This document shows positions 1 to 12,800 of a DNA stretch of 64,000 nucleotides, in pieces. Position numbers and translations under genes: made by a program. Under the pieces are notes generated by a model. The model searched no databases. It had not been told where the DNA came from and was given only the letters and a program-made list of their open reading frames with translations. How positions within the stretch are numbered: the stretch's first letter is position 1; each line of letters begins with the position of its first letter. Origin of the DNA: Pegoplata infirma (taxonomy: Eukaryota; Arthropoda; Insecta; Diptera; Anthomyiidae); contig OY992538.1 of NCBI GenBank assembly GCA_963921195.1, positions 434,001 to 498,000 of the forward strand. The letters run 5' to 3'.

Positions 1-1523
1 AATATATATGCCACGATTCAGCAATCAGCCTTCAAGATAAGTTTTGGACGTTAGCGTATTTTTAAAAGACAGAGAAACGGGCATGCTAGATCGTCTAAAA
101 TTTAGTATAATGTTCATGGTATGAATATGACAAAAATTTACGTGATTTCATTCCAGACTAGTGTTAATAAAAACTCAAATATATGAAAAACAATTACCTA
201 CTAACAAAACAATCCAACATTTAAAATCCTTCTGATGAAAACACAAAACAAAAGTGTTTGAAACCGGTTTGGGAATACCAGAAATGTCTATAATTTTTAA
301 AAATTAAAATTTCTCTTACATTTTTCAACTTAAACCTTTATAACATATAGTATTAGAGTCTGTGCTCGATCTGTATAAACTTAAAACCCAATTAATTCTC
401 TATTTTAGTATAAAAAACACACTAAAAATTACTTTTTAACCGAAAACTCAAAAATGGCTAAAAAACTGCTAAAATATTTTCGAAAATGGCTAAAAAAACG
501 GCTAAGAGCTAAATGCCTTTTTCTCCGGCTAAACGAGTTCAAAAGGAGCTAAATCTAGCCGGAAAATGGCTAAATTGGCAACACTGATTAACACACAAAA
601 ATATTGGACCTGTAGGACAACGGCTTTGGTTTCCTTTTTTGCCTTAAAAATCGGAAAGTTCCAAACAAAGTGAAAAAAAAAATGTTTTACTTTTTTTGCT
701 TAAAATATTAGTTAATATTCGGAGAATACTGAAAAAGTGTTTTTATGAAAGAAATATATTTTTAATTAGTTTTTGCTGAAAATATAATGTAATATAAATA
801 TAAAGCAAAAATAAATCGAGATTTTGGCAGTGTGACATCGCCTTAGAGAATCATTCATTAATTTTACAGGTTTGTATGTGCTCCTTGACTCTTGATTCCT
901 TTCCAAAAGCTGCTGCCAGTTCAACAAAATTTCTTCTGGGATTAGTTTAGTGTTAAGAAAATTTATATTTTTATTTATCTTATTATTTGATTTGACGTTT
1001 TATGCAATCTGAAATTATTTAAAAATAACGTTAAACTAAGTACATATATTCAATTTAAGGTATCTGTAAAAACATAACTTTTCAGGAGAGCAAAAAAAAC
1101 GTCTAATTCGCTTATTTTTACATTTTTTCGAGCTTCTACAATATTAATTAATAATTACTTCTAAATACTACAAAAAATACTAATCATCGATTTTCCGCGC
1201 CTTATCGCCAATATTTGGAACATTTTAGAAGCATGCGAAAAAAGTTATAACATTAGTATTGTTTTAGAATCGAATAGTGAAATAAATTTGCAATAAGCTC
1301 AGCCGTATTTGCTCCGCATCAAAATGGGGTCAAATATGGATTTTTATCCGCGGAAAGGCACGGAAAGGAGTTGGAATTTTCCAAAAAAAAAAACTATGCC
1401 ATTATTTTTATTGGTGCAAAAACCTTCCAAAAAGTGATTATATCAAAAAATCTAAATTTAAAAGTTTACCCTAGTAATTATATCATAAAAAAATACTGCA
1501 GATAGATCAATTTTTTATTTATA
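1..1523. other. AT-rich upstream DNA, no gene seen
   Basis: No coding exon is supported. A block at about 440-587 repeats the motif AAAATGGCTAAA and ends TTGGCAACACTG, which read in reverse (CAGTGTTGCCAA) looks like a hAT-type terminus; its partner end was not found. Confidence 0.5.
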
Positions 1524-3277
1524 AACAAGTAGGAGTGTTAAATTCGGCTATGCCGAATCTTTTATACCCTCCAACATGCAAAAAAAAAAAAATTGTAGGG
1601 GCTTTTTTATGGGGGTTGGGGGGGGGGGGGGGGAGGGGAGGTAAATTTGTTTAAAAATTCATTCTTATGCTTTTTGCACTAAAGAAATAAAAGTTTATCA
1701 TTATTCAAAAAAAAAAAAATATTCCACACCCATAAAAGAGGGGCGGACCAAAAAAAAACGACATTTTCTAATTGTAGGACTTTGAACTTCTTGTAGCATT
1801 AAAATGTTGCATTTGTTAAGCAAAAACACAAAAAATCATGTAAAAAACTTGTATTTTTCCGAGGTTGGTTTAGTTCTTCAAGGGGGAACTTTTTCCCTCT
1901 GGTCCGATTTTGCTCATTCATGAACTTAACCTACCTAGGAACATCCCAATAAGCCAAATTGCTGGAATTCAAGTGTAATTCAAGCGTAATTCCAGTCATA
2001 TTTTCAATTTTCAAGCCTTGAATTCAACTTGAATTACACTGTAATTCAATAGCATATACCAGTGAAACGGATACTTGAATTCAAGTCAAACAAAACAGTG
2101 TAAAAACACTTGAATTCAAGCCCCAAATAAAAGCGTAATTCCAGTCGAACCAAACAAAATTTTAAAAAACTACTTGAATATAGCTTGATTTATAGTGTAA
2201 ATCAAGCCCTATTCCAGTTTAATTCAAGCCTAAATCAAGTGCAATTCAAGCACAAATCCAGTTCAAAAAAAATCATGCAGCATCATTGTTTAATAAAAAA
2301 AATAGACCAACATTATGCATAAATAATTATTTATTAGCTAAAAAGTAGATAGTGCGAATTTTATACAAAGTTTAAATGACAATAAAAAAAAATATTTTGA
2401 TTAATCTATTAAACTGGAAGAACATTTGTTTTTCAGCATCCACGCCCAAATTTTGATAATGAAGAGGTTTAAGTAATTGATTGGCTGGCGAAAATTTTTC
2501 CCTTGGATAACTAAAATAAAAATGAAATTTAAAGATTTTTATTTTTGCAAAATTTAAGTTTTCTTACCTTTTTATGATTTTTCTGAAATTGAACAGCAAA
2601 AATCCATTGGTTAACGAGCCATTTGTTTCCAATCACGCGACATTTAATTAATCTTTTGGTAATATTCCATTTTCAGCAATTGTTTTTTTAAATTTTTTTT
2701 TTGTTAATTTCCAGTTTTGACAAAAAAGGAAAATATAAAATTCAAACAAACCCATTTTGTTTGAACTGGATTAAGGCTTGAATAATAGACTAAAATTAAA
2801 GTTTAATTCAAGTCAAATTTCAAGCACTTGAATTTTAATTTTTTGGTGTTTATTGGGATAACACATATTCGTATTAAATGTCGGGAGTCTAGCTCTTTTA
2901 TTTTTGACGGACATTTGGCACGAGTATGTCTTATGTTCCTAGACAGGTTAAGTTCGTAAATGAGCAAAATCGGACAAGGGGGAAAAAAGTTCCCCCTTGA
3001 AAAACTAAACCAACCTCTAAAAAATACCATTTTTTTACATGATTGCAACATTTTAATGCTACAAGAAAATCAAAGTCCTGCATTTGGATCCAAAGAATTA
3101 GAAAATGTCGTTTGTTTCGGTCCGCCCCCCTTTTATGGGCGTGGAATAACATTTCTTTTTAAATATTGATAAGCTTGTATTTCTTTAGCGCAAAAAGCAT
3201 AAGAATGAATTTTTAAACACATATTCGAATGGAAATTTGTAAGAGTGATACAGCCGAATTTAACATACTTACTTGTT
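1524..3277. mobile_element. Palindromic pair of the ATACCCTCC/TTCGGC repeat family
   Basis: The ends are inverted repeats (AACAAGTAGGAGTGTTAAAT at left, its relative in reverse at 3250-3277), each running into the TTCGGC...GCCGAA hairpin typical of this dispersed family. The two arms mirror each other (the GGTTGGTTTAG...AAGGGGGAAC block at 1863-1893, inverted at 2978-3016). The axis is occupied by the element at 1943-2859. No transposase is visible. Confidence 0.7.
1943..2859. mobile_element. Foldback element with TTGAATTCAAG subrepeats
   Basis: The ends ATCCCAATAA and TTATTGGGAT are inverted. Inside the left part (about 1965-2270), units such as TTGAATTCAAG and GTAATTCAAG repeat irregularly, and the mirror sequence returns at 2755-2835. 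A non-autonomous foldback is the simplest reading; no coding capacity was seen. Confidence 0.6.
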
Positions 3278-3773
3278 TTTTTTTTTTTGTAATTTTCGTA
3301 TATTTATCTAAAATAATTACCTTCAAATTCATAAAAATTAAAAAAGGCTAATAAGAGGTTTATAAAACAAATTTTGTATAAAAATTATTAAACGATTTTA
3401 TTTTTTATGAATTTGGACGCTAATGTTTAAACTGCCAACAACTTATAAATGCTTTCTTTTATTTCTGAACATCAAATTTCACCACTTCTGAAATGGTCTG
3501 TACAAATAGTGTTGACGTGTATTGCTGCCGGTAAATGTTGCACCAGCGAACAGAATACCTCTTCAGCGAATTTTTATGCTTTTATAAAGCCAGTTTATGT
3601 TTTTTTTTTTATATGGAGTTTGAAAGATTTTCACGTGAAAACCGAGAAAACACCTACGTTTTCGAAATTCGAAAAAATCTAAATTTACTCCACCCTTTTA
3701 TATAACAGTATATCGATAATATATTTTTACATATGAATGTAATAGATTTTTTTATTTCTCTTTTCCTTTATAG
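3278..3773. other. End of 5' UTR intron
   Basis: AT-rich sequence with no supported gene or repeat. It finishes in the acceptor of exon 1. Confidence 0.4.
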
Positions 3774-3897
3774 TTGATCAACTTCGATATTGTAGTCCAT
3801 AAATGACGATTTTTACAAATATGACATCTTCAGCAATGGATAAACAATGTTTAAGCGTTAATGTACAACTATTTCTGGGCGATAAACATAAACAACG
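3774..3897 (+). CDS. Corin: Corin-like exon 1 (5' UTR tail plus start codon)
   Basis: The exon follows an acceptor with a good pyrimidine tract (TTTCCTTTATAG) and ends at a consensus GTAAGT donor at 3898. The start is taken as ATG 3803 because an in-frame TAA (3800-3802) lies directly before it. It encodes 31 residues plus two bases ([16 protein letters not shown]...). Those two bases (CG) need one base from the next exon, and exon 2 supplies exactly one. Because the 5' end is a splice acceptor, a further non-coding exon and the promoter must lie upstream, inside 1-3700 or outside the window. Confidence 0.75.
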
Positions 3898-6800
3898 GTA
3901 AGTACACAATTCAATGAGATCGATGGACAACGGCACATATGTACATTAGGGTTATAGCTTTTTGCATTTTTTGAAAATATCTAGTCTCCCAAGGTAAAAT
4001 CGGGTAGGTCATGAAAAAATATTAAAAATTTCGTTTATGGTTTTTCGCGATCGTTAAAAAAGTGCACTCACCAACGTATTTAAGTTTTTAACAACACTAC
4101 ATTACGAAAAACAAAAATTTTTTGTGCCTCAAGATCTGACCATCATTTCTATATAATTAAGGCATGCTGATTTCAATAGTGAAGTCCGTTTTTAAATAAG
4201 TGGAAATAACAAAAGATGGTATTAAAAAAAAAAATAACGAAAAAAATCATTAAAGGCATTTCAGAAATCGCTTTCGGTTTGTGAGGTTTTTTCACCAAAT
4301 TGAACTGAAATTGTTTTTTTTATCAGTAATACAATATTGCCCATAAGATAGACCCTTGGGAGAATGCCGTTCAAAAAAGTTATAACCCTAATGTGCATAT
4401 TTACTGAAACTAACTTAATGGTCATATGCTGCATACACACATACATATTTACACAATGTATATTAGGGTTATAACTTTTTGAATTTTTTGCAAACATCAA
4501 AAAGTCCATCCCATAGCCGTAAAAACCATGAAAAAATATTAAGAAATTTCCTTTCTTTTTCGAGATCGTTAAAAAAAGTTCACGCACCAAACGCGATGAA
4601 GTCTTGAATATAACGGCAATTTCTTTTCTGGAAAAAAAATGTCGCACTTTTTTTGTCTCTTTGAGCACAGTATTGAGCAGTAAGTAAAGACATGTTTGGT
4701 ACCAAAAGAAAGGTATTGCCGAGTTCTATCTAACTGTTTATAATAAAATGTCGAAACACACTTGAATAAAATCAAGAAAATACCAAAAACCCGTAAATTT
4801 TTACTGAGTATTGTTATAAAATGCTTGATATTGCCTTAAAAATACCTTTCTTTTGGTACCCAACATGTACATATCGGCACCTAAAATGCAAAAGGCCCTA
4901 ACTAACAAAAAATTAAAAATCGGTATTTTGATTGATTCTGGTGTACGGCCAAGGACTTATCGCCCAAAACGGTAAATTTCATATCGCCCAAGCTGCGACA
5001 TATAGCGATTTTATAGCCAAAAATTAAAAACATGTGAATTGCGAAATCGCCAATGAACATAACTAGAAATACATTTTTAAATCATTCTGTGATTAATTTT
5101 GATATATGTTAACAAAACTTTAGTCCTCACAAAATTTTAGCCCAATTCAATCAAAACGAACAAAGTTATTAAAAATTCAAAATTTTATTCAATACAGTTT
5201 TTTGCTTCTCCTGTAAAATTAATAAAATGTTAGTTAGGGCCTTTTGCATTTTAGGTGACGATTAGTGTTTGGGGTCCGGGAATTCCCGGGTCGGATTTCC
5301 TGTTAATTCCCGGTAAAGACTGACGGGAATTCCCGGGAATTTTTTTAATTTTTCCCGGGAAATCCGGGAATTTTATAATATAAACCATTTTACATAAAAA
5401 ACTTTTTTTTTTTAATTTAATTTTTAATATTTTTTTTTACACAGAGGTATAATTACATTTGCTATTTTTTGTATTTTTTCTATTTGGAAAAACAGTGCAA
5501 ATATATATTCATAGGAAAACTGACCCAGTGTAAAAAGTATGACAATATCATGAAAAAACCTAAAAAGTCAAAAAAAAATATACGCCGGTTAATGATAATT
5601 TTGCTAAGACTGTCAAAAAATATAAAAATTTTGAACCTAGAATTTACATTTCGAGAACAAATAAAAAAAGTGCTGCCAACTATATTAGTTTTTGCTCGAA
5701 TAACGCAGTTTTATTTTTTTGCGATTTTTATCTATTTTTTGCGATTTTTTGTGGTGAAAAAAGTTGTATTATTTTTTTTGTTTTGTTTTATTGTATTTCA
5801 GAATTTCTAACTTTTATTTTTTTATTTTTTATGTTTTAATTAATTGTTTATCTCTCATAAATCAGTTTTTAATGAAAAGTTGGTAAAATTTTAATATTTT
5901 TTATGATTTATATTAATAATGAATATTTCCCGGGATTCCCGGGAATCCCGGGAAATAAATTATTTTTATTCCCGTTTCCCGGGAAATTGAAAAGTCCGGG
6001 AATTCCCAAACACTAGTGACGATATATATTTACTGTACATAACTGTCCACAAAGGGTCATTAAAGAAAAAAAAGTTCAGAAAGTGTGACATTTTTTTCCA
6101 GAAAAGAAAACGCCATTAGTTTTTCTTTTAACTATAAACAAATTAAATTTAATTGCAAAGTATTTAGGATTTCCTCACAAGCTCATTAATATAAAAAAAT
6201 CTCAGCAATTTGATGGAGGGTGCAATTTTTTAATTAGCTAAATTTTAGCGTCAAGTAATAGCTGCTACGACGCAGTAATTCTTTGTAGCAACTAAAGATT
6301 ATAATCGCGGTATTTTGGTGCTATTTCGCGAATGTTATAAATAAGATAATTTGCAAAAACTGATTTTTATTATCTATACAACATTGCCCATAGCGTGGTG
6401 GGATAGACTTTTTTTTGTCAAAAAAAAGTTATAACTCTAATGTATATAGCAGCGGTTACCAACCTATGGTACGCGTACCACTAGGAGGTACGCGAAACTG
6501 CCAGCGGGGGTACGCGAAGTATTAATTATTTTTTGCTCATTTTTTTTAATTTTGTTTAGTAATAACATTTATATTTTTATAAAAAATATAGTTTGTTGGA
6601 GTCCATAGAGTACGAACATTCATATTTTTCTTGATCTCACCGTTAAGTACTTCCTCAATTTTTAAAAAATTATAACTTTGTTGTTGTACAACGGATTTTT
6701 TGGTTTTGTGTGAAAGATATGAGTTTTACCTCTTAAACAAAGTAATAAGATTAAGAATCGGTTTAAAATTTGCTGAAATACGGTCCTATACTATTTGAAA

Positions 6801-9800
6801 ACAAGTAAAAAAGTTAAATTCGGCCTTGCCGAATGTAGTGATACCCTCCACAATTTCAAAAAGATTATTGCAAACAACTTTATTTAAAAGGAAATTACTT
6901 TACAAAAAATAAAATTTGAAAAAAAATTTCCGCGAAAAAAAATTTTGGTAAAAAAATATGTTCGTACTTGTTCAAATACCATTTGGTGCTCCATTATGTT
7001 CACATATGTCAACCAGAAGCCGAATTAAAGCATTTTGTATTTTTAGGTTATGTTGAATGTACTGAAATTTTTGAGGTGTGCTTACATTTTCGTTCATAAC
7101 TTTTGAACCGCTGAACCCAAACTTCTCGGGAGAACTTCCAATATATATGTTAAGTTTCAGTCATCTCTGTGCAATATTTTGTCCGCGAGAGCATTTTCCA
7201 CAGACAGACAGACAGACAGACGGACAGACGGACAGACGGACATCGCTAGAATGTCTTAAAATAGATCGGGCATCATGAATATATATACTTTATGGGGTCC
7301 CAGATCGATATTTCGATGAGTTACAAACAGAATGACAAACTTATATATACCCTCTATCACTAAGTGGAGGGTATAAAAACACACTTTTTCAAAAAATGTA
7401 AACCAATTTTTTACTCAAAGTTGATCGGGAGTTATTAAAAAAACTATTGTTAAAAATTCAAATTCCTTGAAATCCGCGAAACTCAAAAAAACTTTAAAAA
7501 AATTTTCAGAAATTTAAAATAATCAGTCAAAGTACCCTCAAAAATATATGGTACATCTTTACACAAAATTTAGCATTGCTCATGCATTTTTTAATCGATA
7601 TTTATATATTATTTTTTTTTTTGGTTTTCTAGATTTCACTTTCGAATAAATAAAATTTGTTTTATTTCACATAAAACATTTTTGGTGAAAGTAAAACGAA
7701 TGCACTTTTTTCGTAATAATTTTAAGAATAACTAAAAATTAGATTTAAACTTCGAATGAATACGAATTCGATTTCGTGTGATTCGGAAAAGTTCATGTGA
7801 ATTGAAAAGTTGAGAAAGACAGAACATAGCCCTTTATTTAAGAATTTTGGTTTTTCAAAACATTTGCTAAAAGGGCCTTTACATTGGTATACTTTGTTTG
7901 TTGAAATGTATTGAAATGTGTTTTGAAAAACACACAAAAACGTAAATTTTCTTTTCTCAATTTATTTATTTTGTTTTAATTTTAAATAAACACAATAAAA
8001 TTGAAAAGTCGAAAGCAAAATATTATTTTTTTGAAAAATTTCAAAATATTTTCTGATACGTTATAAAAAAAAAAAAAGTAAATTATACAAAGTTCATTAC
8101 ATAGTGTATACATAGAGGCAAAGGTGAAAGAAAAAATAATATCACTATCTTTTTCTAATTTCTCACACGTATACTGGAAAAAAAATTTACCATTTTTAAA
8201 GCATGTTGAACTTAATTTAAAAAAAGGAGGGTATGCGAGGGCTCCAAAGATATTAATTCTTCTTCCAAGTATATTTTTTCCTAAAACATAGTAATGCATT
8301 TAAATATATCTTAAATATATCTTAAAGGTAAGTAAAATTGTACTTAATATAAGTTTAATTGTTTTTATCCAGATGAAAAATATTTTTTAAAAACAAGTAA
8401 AAATTTCCTTAAACTTACGGATTCTGTTGACCCTATGGAGTCCCACTGTGAGGACCCTATGGGCCCCCATATATGGGGTCCGCCCATAAGTATGTGCGTA
8501 CACTATTATAGGGTCACTATTTTGATTTTGATCCAAAAATTTGGTCGGAATTGCTCTATCTTGCTTAGTTTTCGAGATATGGGAATGGGGTCTTGAGAAA
8601 TTTGATCATGAAATAACTCGAAAACTATAACTCGGAGGACTTTCGGGTCTTCGGCGGTCATATTCTACAAGTTAAGGACTACAAAAGTGCCTTTAGAATT
8701 TTTTTCGTATCTGCAGTATTTGCAGAGTTATAGGCATTTCAAAATTCCGCGAAAATCGAAATTTGGATTTAAAGTTAGGGTCTCATGGGGTCTTCAGATG
8801 GGCCCCCAGATGGGGTCCCCAAAATACCTAAAGTATTTTTTCCTTAAGTTAAGTAAATTCTTTCTTAAACTGATGAAGATATGGATTCAAATATAGTCAA
8901 TGAAATCAATAAAATAAAGATTACTTTTTTCTTAAATTAAAACAAAAATTGATTAAATTAAAGAAAATGCGTTTTGGAATTAAAGATTAGCACTTATTTG
9001 ATTCAAGGTCTTGAAAATGTGTATACTATTTTTAAGTAAGTTACGTACTTATTTATTTTTTTTTTGCACACAATTTAATTTTTTTTCTTTTAAGTAAAGC
9101 AAAATTTTTTAATAAACCCTTTTTTTCTTAAATGCAATCAATTCGCCATAAATGTAAAGAATATTTAACTTAATTTAAAATAACAACTTAAGGAAAACGT
9201 TTGTGCTTTTTTAAATATTTGCATGTACTATCTTCAAGTTTATTTTCTTTGTTTTAAGTAAAACCACCTTATATTAAGATAAGTTGAAGTAAATTCAAAA
9301 AAATTTGCTTACTTAAATTAATAACAGTGTTTATTTAATTTCAGTATAGTTATTTTTTTCAGTGTACGTTGTCGATGTGAATTCAAAACACAATACATGT
9401 TTACAAGTCGTACTTTGTCAACAAATACATGCATACAAGTTGTACTTTGACAACTCAATTTTTGTCGCCTTTGCCTCTATGTATACTCTATGGTTCATTA
9501 TGCAAAGTGTGATAATGTAAAACCTGCTTAATAAAACAAGTACTAAACGAAGTGATCGAGAAAAACTATGAGTATTTCCGTACACTATGGACTCCAATCA
9601 CCCGAATTTTCGTATGAGAATCTCCGTATATTTTTTTGTTGTTTTTTTTTTTTGAAGCACTGTGTTTACGTTTCATAAAGAAGTAAAAGTAATACAATTA
9701 TTTTAACTTTACAACATAATTTGTTTTAAATTTCTAACCATATTTATATCTGATGTATTTTAACAAAAACAAAAAGCTTGTTAGAGGGTACGCGGCTGAT

Positions 9801-12800
9801 CAATTTTAAAATTATTGGTACGTGAACCAAAAAGGTTGGTAACCGCTGGTATATAGTATAGTATGTGTAAATATTGTATGTATAATAGGGTGGTTCATAA
9901 AAACAAAAGTTGGATTTTTGTATGGGCCATCCGGAATATATATTAAGCACCATAAGCAAATAACACGTGATTTTTTTTAGAATTTTTCATTAAGGTTTAG
10001 GGGTCGCTACCGGGCTCTAAACATTAGGCCTAAAAAAAAAAGTTCACACAATGAAAAAAACAAAATTTAAATTTTTATTTTTTTATATTTATTATAATTA
10101 AGCTCGATTAGCATATTAATGACAAAAAGTTTAATTTTTGTCGGACAAATATTTCAGTTCCAAAAGTAAGTATGAAAAAAACTTTATGCTGGTTGGGTTC
10201 TTACTCTAACAATTTTTAACAAAAAATTTTTCAGTTTTTATAAGCTTACGTAATAGGGCTTTAGTTGCTCTTGATAGTAAGTATATTTCGCTTTAAAAGC
10301 GGAATATAAAAATATATTAAAAATTATATTTTCAAAAAAAAAAACAATGAAAAAATATTTTCCAATTTTTTTTGTAGTTTTTATTGTAATTATACTTGAT
10401 TAGCTTATTTAATATCAGGCGCGGATCCAGCTCTTGGTTTTGGGGGGGAGGGGGGAATTTATACTCAAAAACAAAATTTTGCAGGGAATTAATTTGCGGA
10501 TTTAAATCATTAGTTAAGGTTTTTAAGTGTTTATCTCTTGTTTATTTTAATTTTTTCTACAGAAAAATTACCAATTTTGAAAGGTTTAAGAACATGAGAA
10601 AAATTTTTATATTTTGAAAAATGTCTCCTCAAGATAGGTCCACTTTAGTTTCCTGTTCATACTTTTTTGAAAGAACTTGGGTAATTTTGTTTTTTCCTAA
10701 CCTAAAAATTTTGTTTTTTTCAGTGTAGAATTTTTGTTACATAGTTGTATTGATATTAAGGTTGTTTTGGTTTAACTTTTGGATTCGAAGCAGTACTAAA
10801 AGAAAATTATCAATTAATGCCTTAAATGAACGCTAATGTTGCAAAATTGCAAAAAGAAAAAATCGCCATTTTTGTTTGTTTTTTATTTTTTTTTGTCAAA
10901 TTCGGAGTCAGAGGCCCCTAAAACATATAAAAAGACTTAATTTTAAAAAAAATACAGCAAATAAAAAATGACCGGGTGTTTACTTTACACGATCCACTGT
11001 GCCCGGTAGTGACCCATAATCCTTAGAGAAAAAATTAAAAAAAAATTACGTGTTATTTTTTCACGCTGGTTAATATTCCGGGTAGTCCATACAAAAATCC
11101 CCCAAAAAAGGGCAATATATGAACCAGCCTAATGTATAACTTACAAACAAAACTAATCCAACTAACATTTTTATGGTATTTACTATGTTGTTCCATTTCT
11201 AACACTTTATTAACTTTGCAAACAAAATAAAAACAAAAAAACACTAACACCACCCCTAACAAAAACAACAACAACAAAGGTCGGAACGTGCTTCAAGTTT
11301 AGCTTTGCCACACAGCTCCCTATTGGATTTTTATGATAAGCAACAAGAACAATGTAATTCCGTGGCATTATTGCCGATTAATGCAAATGTGGCAGTTAGA
11401 CGACATTCATCACATTACTATCCAATGTTGGAAAATGAACAAGAGCAGCAACAGCAACATCATATACCACTACAACAACAGCCACTGAACAAAACTTTGG
11501 AAAATATTGAAAATATGAAAAGTACATTGTCATCCATAACAGACTTGAATGCATCGTTTAATTGTAACAAAATTCAAAATTCATCAACATCAACACCACC
11601 TTCTCAACACCACACCTTCTCAAAAACTTCAGTTTGTATTGTACCAGAACAACAACAACATCAGCAGCACCAGTGGCAGCAAAAACAACAACAGGCAAGT
11701 TGTGGGATTATAGTTGCATATTTTTTAGGTGCGAATCAAGGGGGGGGGGGGGGGGTAATGGGGTAAATTACCCCAAAACGATATCGAAAAAGAAAAAAAA
11801 TAAGAGGAAGATGAGGTAAAAGAGAAGAAAGAAAAAATGATTTTACAGTGAGAAAAAATTTTCTAAATCCAAAAAAATTTTCAGATATTTGTCTGAGAGC
11901 CTGAAAACTTTTCTTAAAAACTAACATATCAAAAAATTTACCATTATTCCTTGCAAAAAAATCCAATCTTTTACTCACATTTTTTTTATTTTGATGAAAA
12001 AATAATAATTTTGATAACCCGGTGTTCGTATGTATATGGAAACATATACGAGGATATATGGCTTTATATATGAAAATATATGACCATATATAAACCATAT
12101 ATGGACACATATGTACATTAGGGCGGGTCGATTTGTATGGATCGAAAAAAACTGAAAAATCGTATAGCAAAAACAAAATCTACAAGAAATTCTAAGAAAC
12201 TTTTCCAAAGAAACCATTGGTCTAAAATCAAACCCTATACCGCGCCTAACAACATGAAAATCCGTCCGTCCGTCTGTCTTTCTGTCTGTGTAAAACACGC
12301 TAACTTTTAAATGTTAGCGGAAGCATGAAAAATATATACGGCAAGCTGCTGAAGCGTGGCGTATATATTTTTTATACTTCCGGTCAGATTAATACTTAAT
12401 TTCAGCGAAATCTGTTAAGTGGTTCATAAGTTATTAGCAAAATGGGGAATTTAAGATGGGTTTTAACCCGAACTCCCGTGTTGAAAAAAACGCTAAACAC
12501 GCTTTGAAAAGGAATGGTAAGCCAAAAAAAAATATTTTTTGAGTGACAAAAATCACTCAAAAAAACAAAAAAAAAATATTACACTCAAAAAAAATTACAC
12601 TCAAAAAAATTTAAACTCCAAATTTTTTTTTTTTAATTTTTGTAAAAAAAAAAATTTTACTCAAAATAAATCAAATACTGATGTAAAAAAATATTCAGTT
12701 ATCAAAAATTTTTATCGAACACAGCTTTTTTCCTCTCCGATATGCAACTCTCCTATTTCATCCCACAAAGTATCAACGTGTTTTTTTTTTTTTGACGAAA

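Larger units (their letters stand above)
4458..6446. mobile_element. Foldback with TATTAGGGTTATAAC ends (copy 2)
   Basis: The ends GTATATTAGGGTTATAAC and GTTATAACTCTAATGTATA are inverted. The element is swollen by an inner foldback (4877-5258) and a hAT-type insertion (5263-6015). Confidence 0.65.
6450..9848. mobile_element. hAT-type element, TSD GTATATAG, 3.4 kb
   Basis: Perfect 8-bp duplication at 6442-6449 and 9849-9856. The terminal inverted repeat is CAGCGGTTACCAACC, with GTACGCG repeats just inside both ends (GGTACGCGTACC, GAGGTACGCG; GGGTACGCGG). This end resembles hAT groups of the Charlie/Buster type. An inner arm pair (6599-6645 against 9543-9598) is also inverted. It contains a repeat at 6802-7377 and another hAT-type element at 8100-9492. 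Confidence 0.88.

Noticed and set aside
3449..3682. Short open frame before exon 1
   Set aside because: No domain, no splice support, biased composition; ends before the exon 1 acceptor in another frame.
7078..7278. Open frame with [14 protein letters not shown]
   Set aside because: Translation of the CAGACAGACGGA tract of a dispersed repeat.
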